Of a stretch of DNA of 64,000 nucleotides, positions 36,814 to 44,635 are shown in pieces (positions within the stretch are counted from its first letter, which is position 1; every line of letters starts with the position of its first letter). The translations under genes were made by a program, and so were the position numbers. Under the pieces are notes generated by a model that was given only the letters and a program-made list of their open reading frames with translations, was not told where the DNA came from and did not search any database. Source of the stretch: CAXBCP01 sp963977005. Its GTDB lineage: Bacteria; Pseudomonadota; Alphaproteobacteria; MPNO01; UBA830. Where the stretch lies: positions 1 through 64,000 of the forward strand of contig CAXBMQ010000003.1 of NCBI GenBank assembly GCA_963977005.1, given 5' to 3'.

Positions 36814-38703
36814 ATGCTTGCCGAGCTTTTCGACGGCGAGCGCCCTGCGGATATCCGGACGCGGATCACAGCCCTGCGGGAAAACGACCGGTCGGGTCTT
36901 GACCGGGTTCCCGCGCCGCCGGAACGCCTCGACGCACTGCGTGCCGAGCTTGCAACACAGCGGCTTGACGGGTTTCTGGTGCCGCTCGCCGATGAACACC
37001 AGGGAGAATTCATCGCCAAAAGATCGCAGCGCCTCGCCTGGCTGACAGGTTTCGGCGGCTCGGCCGGAATGGCGATTGTGCTGACCGACCGGGCGGCCAT
37101 CTTCGTCGATGGACGGTATACGCTTCAGGTCCGCGACCAGGTCGATACCGGCGCCTTCGTGCCGGTCGCGCTTGCGGAGACGTCTCCCGAAGACTGGCTG
37201 CGAGAAAACCTGCCAAAGGGCGCTTGTCTCGGGTTCGATCCGTGGCTTCATACATCATCCGGAATCGCCCGCTTGCGGGGCGCCTGCACGGAGGCGGGGG
37301 CCGAACTCGCCCCGGTGGAAAAAAACCCGATAGACCGGGTGTGGGAAGACCAGCCGCCCGCACCGCTGGGGCCGGTCTCGGCGCTGGCCGCAGAATATGC
37401 CGGTGTGGCATCGAGCGAAAAACGGCGGCAGTTTTCGAGCGGGCTGGCGGAAGCCCAGTGCATTGCCTCGGTCCTCAGCGCACCGGATTCCATCGCCTGG
37501 CTGCTGAATATCCGCGGGTCGGACGTTCCCAACACGCCGCTGGCCCTCAGCTATGCAATCGTCCATGTGTCGGGCGATGTCGACTGGTTCATCGATGCCC
37601 GGAAAATTCCCGGATCCACCAGGAAAAGCCTCGATTCCGGGATCGCCATCAAACCCCCCGCCGGTTTCGCGGACAGCCTGGCGGCCCTGAAGAAAAAGAA
37701 AGGAGCGGTGCGGGTCGATCCGGCGAGTGCGCCCGAATGGATCCGGCTGACGCTCGACGCCGCAGGCGTTTCCCTGTCCGCCGGGACAGACCTGTGCGTG
37801 TTGCCCAAGGCGCGGAAGAACAGTACCGAAATTGCGGGGACGCGCGCCGCGCATATTCGCGACGGCGCGGCCCTGACCACGTTTCTCGCCTGGCTGGCGG
37901 AAGCGGGCCCGAAAGGCGGGGTCACCGAAATTTCGGCAGCCGATTACCTGCACGAATGCCGCCGAACGGATCCCGGTTTTCGCGGTCTCAGCTTCGAGAC
38001 GATTTCGGGCAGCGGGCCGCACGGGGCAATCGTGCATTATCGCGTGACAGAACAAACCGACCGCCCGCTCAACCCCGGAGACGTCTATCTGGTCGATTCC
38101 GGCGCTCAGTATCTCGACGGCACCACGGATGTTACCCGGACCGTGTTCATCGATGACGGAACCGGCGCATCCGCCGGGATCAAAGACCGCAACACACGTG
38201 TCCTGAAAGGTCATATAGCGGTCGCGACGGCGCGCTTTCCCGCGGGCACCCATGGCAGCCAGATAGACGCCCTGGCGCGTCTTTCGCTGTGGGAAGCCGG
38301 TCTGGATTACGACCATGGCACGGGGCACGGCGTCGGCAGCTATCTTGGCGTTCACGAAGGGCCGCAGCGTATCTCGAAGCAGGGCGGGGGTGTCGCAATG
38401 GAGCCGGGCATGATCCTGTCGAATGAACCGGGCTATTACAAAGAGGGCGCTTACGGCATCCGTATCGAGAACCTGGTGGTTGTCGCGGAAGGCGGATCGA
38501 CGGCGGAGACCGAGCGCAGGATGCTGGGATTCGAAACCATCACGCTGGCGCCCATCGACCGGAACCTGATCGACCGCGATTTACTGACGGAAGACGAGCG
38601 CGGCTGGCTCGATGCCTATCATGCCCGCGTCCGCGATACCCTGTCGCCGCTGGTCGATGAAAACGTCCGGACATGGCTGGAGACGGCAACAGCGCCGATA
38701 TGA
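36814..38703 (+). CDS. Aminopeptidase P family (M24B, Xaa-Pro) metallopeptidase
   Basis: About 629 residues: two creatinase-like N-terminal domains followed by a C-terminal pita-bread M24 domain. The start of the first domain reads ELATQRLDGFLVPLADEHQGEFI, AKRSQRLAWLTGFGGSAG. Metal ligands are visible: VDSGAQYLDGTTDVTRTVF (two Asp), HGTGHGVGSYLGVHEGP (His), MILSNEPGYY (Glu) and GIRIENLVVV (Glu). It removes N-terminal residues next to proline in the cytoplasm. ATG 36814 is the first good start; it leaves about 25 extra residues compared with relatives, and no clear ribosome-binding site is present, so the exact start is uncertain. It is convergent with ligA. Confidence 0.88.
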   Translation: MLAELFDGERPADIRTRITALRENDRSGLDRVPAPPERLDALRAELATQRLDGFLVPLADEHQGEFIAKRSQRLAWLTGFGGSAGMAIVLTDRAAIFVDGRYTLQVRDQVDTGAFVPVALAETSPEDWLRENLPKGACLGFDPWLHTSSGIARLRGACTEAGAELAPVEKNPIDRVWEDQPPAPLGPVSALAAEYAGVASSEKRRQFSSGLAEAQCIASVLSAPDSIAWLLNIRGSDVPNTPLALSYAIVHVSGDVDWFIDARKIPGSTRKSLDSGIAIKPPAGFADSLAALKKKKGAVRVDPASAPEWIRLTLDAAGVSLSAGTDLCVLPKARKNSTEIAGTRAAHIRDGAALTTFLAWLAEAGPKGGVTEISAADYLHECRRTDPGFRGLSFETISGSGPHGAIVHYRVTEQTDRPLNPGDVYLVDSGAQYLDGTTDVTRTVFIDDGTGASAGIKDRNTRVLKGHIAVATARFPAGTHGSQIDALARLSLWEAGLDYDHGTGHGVGSYLGVHEGPQRISKQGGGVAMEPGMILSNEPGYYKEGAYGIRIENLVVVAEGGSTAETERRMLGFETITLAPIDRNLIDRDLLTEDERGWLDAYHARVRDTLSPLVDENVRTWLETATAPI

Positions 38704-38726
38704 CGGTCCTTGGCGGGTGGATTGCG

Positions 38727-40859
38727 CTACGCGATCATCGCCTGCCATTCGTCTTCCGACAGCACAGTGACGCCGAGTTCCCGGGCCTTTTTTTCCTTTG
38801 AACCGGCATCCGCGCCGACGATCACGTAGTCCGTCTTTTTCGAGACCGAGCCGGAAACCTTGGCGCCGAGGGATTCCGCTTTGGCCTTTGCCTCGCCCCG
38901 GGTCATGGTGACAAGCGTCCCGGTAAAGACCACGGTCTTGCCGGTAACTGCCGTATCCGCCGCCGGTGCATCCAGCGCCTCGACGTCCAGCCGTTCCTCC
39001 AGCCCCTTCAGGATGTCGAGATTATGCGGTTCGGAAAAGAATGCGGTCAGCTCGTCGGCCACGCTGATGCCGATCTGGTCGATGCTGCAAAGATCGGCGT
39101 AGTGCTCGCCGACCAGTTCGGGTTTTTTCGTCTCCTCGGGATTCGCTGCCCTTTCTGCTGCCGCGGCGGCCATGGCATTGTGCCATGTCGTCAGGTCGCC
39201 GTAATGGCGGGCAAGCAGGCGGGCTGTCGCCTGGCCAATCTGGCGGATGCCGAGCCCGTAGATCAGTCGGTCAAAGCCGATGGTGCGGCGGGCATCTATT
39301 GCGGCGAAAAGCTTGGTGACGGATTTTTCGCCCCATCCCTCCCAGCGCCGCAGTGGGTCCAGGGCTTTGCTGTCGTTTTCTTCAAGGTCGAAGATGTCGA
39401 CCGGCGTGCGGATCAGACCCCGGTCGAAAAACGCTTTGACCTGCTTTTCACCGAGCCCGTCGATGTCGAAAGCGTCCCGGCTGACGAAGTGTCTAATACG
39501 TTCGACCTGCTGGTACGGGCAGGCAAGCTCGCCCGAACACCGGGCGACGACTTCGCCTTCCTGGCGGATCACGGGGGTTTGCAGATCGCACGGGCAGACT
39601 TGCGGAAATTCAAAAACCGCGGATTTCGGATCGCGCTTTTCCTCGACGACGCGCACGATCTGGGGAATGACGTCCCCGGCGCGCTGAATGACCACGGTAT
39701 CCCCTTCGCGGACGTCCTTGCGGCGGATTTCATCTTCGTTGTGCAGGGTGGCCCGGCTGACGACGACACCGCCGACGGTGATCGGCAGCAGGTTTGCCAC
39801 CGGTGTAATCGCGCCGGTCCGGCCGACCTGAATGGTGATCTTTTCAAGAACCGTCTGCGCCTGTTCTGCCGGGAATTTATGTGCGATTGCCCAGCGCGGG
39901 GCGCGGCTAACCATGCCAAGGCGTTCCTGCCAATCATGGCGGTTCACCTTGTAGACGACACCGTCAATGTCGTAGGGCAGGCCCGCGCGGCCTTCGCCGA
40001 TCGCCGCGTAGGTTTCCAGAATTTCGTCGGTCGACCGGCAGAGTTTCGACTGCGGGTTTACCGAAAAACCCCAGTCCGAGAGCTGTTCGAGCCACGCCTG
40101 GTGACTGTCGCCGACGGGTTCGGACAGTTCCCCCGCGGCATAGGCGAACATCTTCAGGTTCCGCGAAGCGGTCACCGACACATCGAGCTGGCGGAGCGAG
40201 CCTGCCGCCGCATTCCGGGGGTTGGCGAACACCGCCTGATCGTTCTCTTCCCGGGCGCGGTTCAGGGCGGCGAAGTCGTCATGCCGCATGTATACCTCGC
40301 CGCGGATTTCGACGATATCGGGTGCGCCCGGGCCCAGGGTGTCAGGAATGTCGGAGATCGTCGCGACGTTGTCGGTAACATTCTCGCCGACGGCGCCGTC
40401 GCCGCGGGTTGCCGCCTGTACGTATTTCCCGCCTTCGTAGCGGAGCGAGATGGACAGGCCGTCGATCTTGGGTTCGGCGACGATCTCGACGGTTTCGTCT
40501 TCGCCGAGGCCAAGAAACCGGCGAACCCGGCCGACGAAATTTTCCACGTCCTCTGCGTCAAAGGCATTGTCGAGAGACAGCATGGGCCGGCGATGGGTGA
40601 TCTTGCCAAATCCGGCTGCCGGGGCGGCGCCGACATTGCGGCTCGGGCTGTCGCTGCGTATCAGGTCCGGGAACTGCGTTTCGATTGCCGTGTTTAGCCT
40701 TCGCAGCTGGTCGTATTCGGCATCCGAAATCTCAGGCGCGTCTTTCTGATGATAGGCTTTGTCATGCCGGGTGATCTCCGCGGCTAGTTCAGCCAGCCGC
40801 GCCGCCGCTTCTTCCTGCGTCATCGAGGCCAGTTCGGGAAACATGTCTTCGGTCTTCAT
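38727..40859 (-). CDS. ligA: NAD-dependent DNA ligase
   Basis: A 710-residue LigA. N-terminal Ia domain (HDKAYHQKDAPEISDAEYDQL, binds NAD+), adenylation domain with the active-site lysine K131 in K-I-D-G, OB fold, a four-Cys zinc finger (C-P-C-D-L, and further Cys in CSGELACPY), helix-hairpin-helix region and a C-terminal BRCT domain (about 635-710; GKTVVFTGTL...KTDYVIVGADAGSKEKKA). It seals nicks in replication and repair. Its ATG overlaps the recN stop (ATGA), so it ends the bamD-recN-ligA unit. Confidence 0.96.
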   Translation of the reverse strand: MKTEDMFPELASMTQEEAAARLAELAAEITRHDKAYHQKDAPEISDAEYDQLRRLNTAIETQFPDLIRSDSPSRNVGAAPAAGFGKITHRRPMLSLDNAFDAEDVENFVGRVRRFLGLGEDETVEIVAEPKIDGLSISLRYEGGKYVQAATRGDGAVGENVTDNVATISDIPDTLGPGAPDIVEIRGEVYMRHDDFAALNRAREENDQAVFANPRNAAAGSLRQLDVSVTASRNLKMFAYAAGELSEPVGDSHQAWLEQLSDWGFSVNPQSKLCRSTDEILETYAAIGEGRAGLPYDIDGVVYKVNRHDWQERLGMVSRAPRWAIAHKFPAEQAQTVLEKITIQVGRTGAITPVANLLPITVGGVVVSRATLHNEDEIRRKDVREGDTVVIQRAGDVIPQIVRVVEEKRDPKSAVFEFPQVCPCDLQTPVIRQEGEVVARCSGELACPYQQVERIRHFVSRDAFDIDGLGEKQVKAFFDRGLIRTPVDIFDLEENDSKALDPLRRWEGWGEKSVTKLFAAIDARRTIGFDRLIYGLGIRQIGQATARLLARHYGDLTTWHNAMAAAAAERAANPEETKKPELVGEHYADLCSIDQIGISVADELTAFFSEPHNLDILKGLEERLDVEALDAPAADTAVTGKTVVFTGTLVTMTRGEAKAKAESLGAKVSGSVSKKTDYVIVGADAGSKEKKARELGVTVLSEDEWQAMIA

Positions 40860-42556
40860 TGGGCAAATTCTTCGATCAGACGGTCCGCCGCGGCACGGGC
40901 TTCTTCGGTAACGGTGGCACCCGCCAGCATCCGGGCGATTTCTTCGCGACGTTCGCCGGCCGAGAGCTCGGTGACCGCGGTGACGGTATTGTCCCCGCCA
41001 TTGACCGTCTCGATCGACTTCATGACGTGCAGGTGTCGCGCACCGCGCGCTGCAACCTGTGGCGAATGCGTAACGACAAGCACCTGAACCCCGTCCGACA
41101 GGCGGGAAAGGCGCTCAGCAACGGAGGCAGCCGTTGCACCGCCGACACCCGCATCGACCTCGTCGAAAACCAGCGTCGTGACGCGGTTCGATGTCGACAG
41201 CGCCACTTTGAGGGCAAGAAGCAGGCGGGCAAGTTCGCCGCCAGATGCCACCTTGTTGATCGGGCCTGCCGGCTGACCGGGGTTGGTCGTCACATCAAAG
41301 GTGACGCTGTCGATGCCATGGCTCGACCATGCCGTTTCGGCGAGCTCGGTCACCTGTGTCGCGAAATTTGCTTTCTCCAGGCGCAAATACGGCAGTTCGG
41401 AATTGATCGCCGTGTCCAGCGCGCTTGCCGCCTGGGTTCGCGCGGCGTGAAGAGCCCTCGCCCCGTCCTCATAGGCGGTCCTCGCTTCGCGCGCCTCGGT
41501 CTGCAGGCGCGTCAGATCCCGGTCCGCGTCGTCGAGCCGTTCGAGCTTCTGCGCGAACTCTGTGCGCAAAGCGGCGAGAGAATCGACATCCGTATTGTGT
41601 TTGCGCGCCAGAGCGCGAAGTCCGAACAGACGTTCGTCCAGACGTTCGAGCTGGGCCGGGTCCTGATCGAGCGACCGGAGCGCATCGCCGAGCAGATCTA
41701 TCGTGGTGGCGGCCTCATTGCCCGTCCGCTCCATCGATTCAAGGACGGCCTTGAGGGTGCCGGCTGCCTGTTCGTTGGCACGCTCAAGCGACCGGGCGGC
41801 TTTTGACAGCGCTGTTTGGAGTCCTTTGTGGCCGGCCAGTGTATCGAGTGCCTGGTTGATGGCTTCCGCGATTTTTTCGCTGTTCATCATCAGCGAACGG
41901 GCTTCGGAAAGACCGGCTTCCTCGCCTTCCTGCGGGTCGAACTCGTCGATTTCGGCGAAGACATGTCGCAGGTAATCGCCTTCGCTGGCGATCCTCTCGA
42001 TCTCGTCGCGCGCCGTTGCCAGGGCGTTTTCCGCCGCGGTCATCGTCGCCCATGCATCGCGTGTCGCCGTCACCATGCCGTCGAGGCGGCCGAACGCATC
42101 CAGCGCATCGCGGTGATTGGCCGGGTCGAGAAGCCCGTGGCTGGCGAACTGACCTTCGATTTCGATCAGTGTTTCGCCGATGTTGCGAAGAGCCCCGGCA
42201 CTGACGGCCTGGTCGTTGACGAAGGCGCGGCTGCGACCGTCGCCGGTCAGCGTGCGCCGGAGGATAAGCGGTTCTCCGCGGCCGGGTATCTCGATATCGT
42301 TCTCCCGAAGGCGGTTCAGGGCCTCGTGGCCCTCGGGGATATCGAAGGTGGCAGTGATCATCGCTTTTGCGCCCGAGTCGGGACCGCCGCGGACAAACGC
42401 AGAATCGGCCCGCGCCCCGATAGCGAGCCCGAGCGCATCCAGAAGAATGGATTTACCCGCGCCTGTTTCGCCCGTGAGGACGCACAAGCCCCTGCTGAAA
42501 TCGATATCCAGCCGGTCGATAAGGACAAAATTGCGGATGGAGAGCGATGCGAGCAT
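40856..42556 (-). CDS. recN: DNA repair protein RecN
   Basis: A 566-residue SMC-like ATPase. N-terminal Walker A GETGAGKS is at 29-36 after MLASLSIRNFVLIDRLDIDF. Two long coiled-coil arms occupy about 150-370. The C-terminal half holds the signature VASGGELARLLLALK, Walker B TLVFDEVDAGVGG and the closing VVTHSPQVAARGARHLHVMK. RecN organises DNA ends during double-strand break repair. It lies 6 bp after bamD and overlaps ligA. Confidence 0.96.
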   Translation of the reverse strand: MLASLSIRNFVLIDRLDIDFSRGLCVLTGETGAGKSILLDALGLAIGARADSAFVRGGPDSGAKAMITATFDIPEGHEALNRLRENDIEIPGRGEPLILRRTLTGDGRSRAFVNDQAVSAGALRNIGETLIEIEGQFASHGLLDPANHRDALDAFGRLDGMVTATRDAWATMTAAENALATARDEIERIASEGDYLRHVFAEIDEFDPQEGEEAGLSEARSLMMNSEKIAEAINQALDTLAGHKGLQTALSKAARSLERANEQAAGTLKAVLESMERTGNEAATTIDLLGDALRSLDQDPAQLERLDERLFGLRALARKHNTDVDSLAALRTEFAQKLERLDDADRDLTRLQTEAREARTAYEDGARALHAARTQAASALDTAINSELPYLRLEKANFATQVTELAETAWSSHGIDSVTFDVTTNPGQPAGPINKVASGGELARLLLALKVALSTSNRVTTLVFDEVDAGVGGATAASVAERLSRLSDGVQVLVVTHSPQVAARGARHLHVMKSIETVNGGDNTVTAVTELSAGERREEIARMLAGATVTEEARAAADRLIEEFAQ

Positions 42557-42562
42557 CGCGGA

Positions 42563-43378
42563 TCAGAACAGCCAGTCCCACGTCCGCGTGAGGAACCCCT
42601 TGTCTTCGGGGCGTTCGCGCAGATCCGGTCCGGCGGCCACGGCGTAGGTGTCGAGATACCAGTCGCTCCCGGGATAGTTATGTCCGAGGACGGCGGCGAC
42701 GCGGCGCGCTTCATCGACCACGCCAAGTGCCGTATAGGCCTCGACCAGGCGGTGAAGGGCTTCCGGCACATGGGTCGTGGTCTCGTATTCGTCGACGACC
42801 GCTTTGAAACGGTTTATCGCGGCCAGATAATGGTTCCTGTTCAGATAGAACCGGCCGATTTCCATTTGTTTGCCGGCCAGATGGTCGCGGGTCAGGTCGA
42901 TTTTCAGCTTCGCGTCCCGGGCATATTTCGAATTGGGAAAACGCCGGACCACTTCGTTCAGCGACGTCAGGGCCAGTTCGGTGACGAGCTGGTCGCGCGC
43001 GACATCCGAGATTCGCTCGTAGTAGGAAAGCGCTTTCAGGTAGTAGGCGTAGGCGATATCGCGGTTGCCCGGGTGAAGGCGGATAAACCTGTCGAGCCCG
43101 ATAACCGCCTCGTCGTATTCGTTCGCCTGATAGTGCGAGAACGCAGCCATGATCTGCGCCTTGGTCGCCCACGTCGAATAGGGGTGCTGCCGTTCGACCT
43201 CGTCGAATTGCTTTGCAGCATCCTTGTAATCGCCGGCTTCGAGGGAATTCACGGCCGTATTGTAAAGAATCTCGACCTTCTGCTCGACATACTGCTCTTC
43301 ATCGCTGCCGCTACACGCGGTCAGGACGGAAAAGGCGAATAAAACGGCGGCAAAGTGCCGGAAGCGGTAGGTCGGCAT
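42563..43378 (-). CDS. bamD: Outer membrane assembly lipoprotein BamD
   Basis: A 271-residue lipoprotein with lipobox L-T-A-C at Cys22, then about five TPR repeats: LYNTAVNSLEAGDYKDAAKQFDEVERQHPYSTWA, FSHYQANEYDEAVIGLDRFIRLHPGN, YAYYLKALSYYERI and so on. BamD is an essential part of the BAM complex that folds outer membrane proteins. ATG 43378 is chosen because it begins the signal peptide. The gene follows a terminator placed after lpxC, so it probably has its own promoter between 43379 and 43459. Confidence 0.95.
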   Translation of the reverse strand: MPTYRFRHFAAVLFAFSVLTACSGSDEEQYVEQKVEILYNTAVNSLEAGDYKDAAKQFDEVERQHPYSTWATKAQIMAAFSHYQANEYDEAVIGLDRFIRLHPGNRDIAYAYYLKALSYYERISDVARDQLVTELALTSLNEVVRRFPNSKYARDAKLKIDLTRDHLAGKQMEIGRFYLNRNHYLAAINRFKAVVDEYETTTHVPEALHRLVEAYTALGVVDEARRVAAVLGHNYPGSDWYLDTYAVAAGPDLRERPEDKGFLTRTWDWLF

Positions 43379-43459
43379 TGGAAATCTCAACCCGGATAAA
43401 CTGTCGATCGAACCAGACTGTATATAGCATCTAAAGGTGGCGGAAAGTAGGCTGGAACG

Positions 43460-43483
43460 AAAAAAGGCACCCTCGCGGGTGCC
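43460..43483 (-). terminator. Rho-independent terminator after lpxC
   Basis: Read on the minus strand: GGCACCC, loop GCGA, GGGTGCC, then six U. The stem covers 43466-43483 and the T-run is the complement of 43460-43465. It lies about 44 bp after the lpxC stop and before bamD, marking the end of the dcw-lpxC transcript. Confidence 0.9.
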
Positions 43484-43526
43484 CTGGAACCGCCGACAAA
43501 GCCTGCCGGATTTACGTCGGCCGCCT

Positions 43527-44447
43527 TCAGGCGACCGCCGAGACCATCTGCAAGGCTTCCTGACCGGCCGCGTGCGGCGCATCAATCCGCACCCATGCGT
43601 CTTCATCGGCGAACACGGCGCGCAGAAGCTCGTTGTTCAGTTCATGTCCCGATTTGCTGGCGATAACTTCGCCGATAACCGGGCCGCCGGCGAGATAGAG
43701 ATCGCCGATGCAATCCAGAATCTTGTGGCGCACGAACTCGTCGTCGAAGCGCAGCCCGCCCTCATTGAGGATTTTGTCGCCGCTCACGACGACGGCATTC
43801 TCAAGCGAGCCGCCACGGGCCAGGCCGGCATTGCGCAGGGCTTCGACTTCATGATCGAACCCGAAAGTGCGGGCACGCGAGATATCGGATTTGAAATCCG
43901 CCCCGACGCGTTGGAATATGCGTTCCTGACGATCGATTGCCGACGAATCGAAATCGATTTCGAAGGCAAGGCTGAATTCCTCCGCCGGCCGGATCGTAAG
44001 CGACCGGGTGTCGTCACCGACGGTTACCGGTTTCAGAATCTTGATGGCGGTCCGTGCGGCGTCCTGTTCAACCGTGCCGGCGCATTCGATCAGAAACACG
44101 AAAGGCGCGGAACTGCCGTCCATAATCGGAATTTCGGGGCCGTCAACGTCTATCAGAACATTGTCGATTTCGCAGCCGGCAAGCGCCGCTGCAAGATGTT
44201 CCACCGTGCTGACCGTCGAGCCGTGGTCGTTGCCGACCGTCGTCGCCAGCCGTGTGTCGACCACGTTGTCCCAGTTAACGCCGATTTCCCGCGCACCGTT
44301 GACAAGGTCGGTGCGGCAAATCCGTATGCCGGTATTCTCCGCTGCCGGTTTGAGGGTCAGCGTGGTCTTCCGCCCGGAGTGCAGGGCGACACCGGTGCAA
44401 CCGATCTCGGTTTTGAGCGTTTTCTGTTTGATCGTACCAGCGGCCAT
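43527..44447 (-). CDS. lpxC: UDP-3-O-acyl-N-acetylglucosamine deacetylase
   Basis: A 306-residue zinc deacetylase, the committed step of lipid A synthesis. Visible motifs are QKTLKTEIGCTGVALHSG, STVEHLAAAL with the zinc His near 84, VDGPEIPIMDGSSAPF, EFVRHKILDCIGDLYLAG (second zinc His and Asp) and SGHELNNELLRA with the catalytic His. Its presence confirms a Gram-negative outer membrane. It follows ftsZ by 184 bp with regulatory-looking sequence between. Confidence 0.96.
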   Translation of the reverse strand: MAAGTIKQKTLKTEIGCTGVALHSGRKTTLTLKPAAENTGIRICRTDLVNGAREIGVNWDNVVDTRLATTVGNDHGSTVSTVEHLAAALAGCEIDNVLIDVDGPEIPIMDGSSAPFVFLIECAGTVEQDAARTAIKILKPVTVGDDTRSLTIRPAEEFSLAFEIDFDSSAIDRQERIFQRVGADFKSDISRARTFGFDHEVEALRNAGLARGGSLENAVVVSGDKILNEGGLRFDDEFVRHKILDCIGDLYLAGGPVIGEVIASKSGHELNNELLRAVFADEDAWVRIDAPHAAGQEALQMVSAVA

Positions 44448-44543
44448 TATTCTGTATTACCCTTGGTTTCGTCCTGCGTTTTCACGGATTTGCCCGGAAT
44501 AGGCAGGGCGGGAACCGAAAAATGCCCTGAAGCGGATTCAAGA

Positions 44544-44576
44544 CCTCGGAGTATGTTTACCAAACACACTCCGAGG
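44544..44576. promoter_or_regulatory. Long hairpin in the ftsZ-lpxC gap
   Basis: CCTCGGAGT (44544-44552) and ACTCCGAGG (44568-44576) form a perfect 9-bp stem, extended inside by TGTTT/AAACA after one mismatch. There is no U-run on either side, so it is not a standard terminator. It may protect or process the ftsZ-lpxC mRNA, or bind a dimeric protein. Confidence 0.5.
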
Positions 44577-44590
44577 AACTCAAATCAACA

Positions 44591-44610
44591 AATGTTACAG
44601 AATGTTACGT
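44591..44610. repeat. Direct repeat AATGTTAC, 10-bp period
   Basis: AATGTTACAG is followed at once by AATGTTACGT, placing two identical 8-mers on the same DNA face upstream of lpxC. It may be a binding site for an unknown regulator of lpxC. Confidence 0.5.
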
Positions 44611-44620
44611 ACTTAGACGG

Positions 44621-44635
44621 TTAACACCCTGTTAA
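44621..44635. promoter_or_regulatory. CtrA-like full site TTAA-N7-TTAA
   Basis: TTAA-CACCCTG-TTAA matches the CtrA consensus exactly and is also a 15-bp inverted repeat. It overlaps the ftsZ stop codon and lies 174 bp upstream of lpxC. CtrA is the alphaproteobacterial cell-cycle regulator. Chance occurrence in GC-rich DNA is low but not negligible. Confidence 0.5.
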
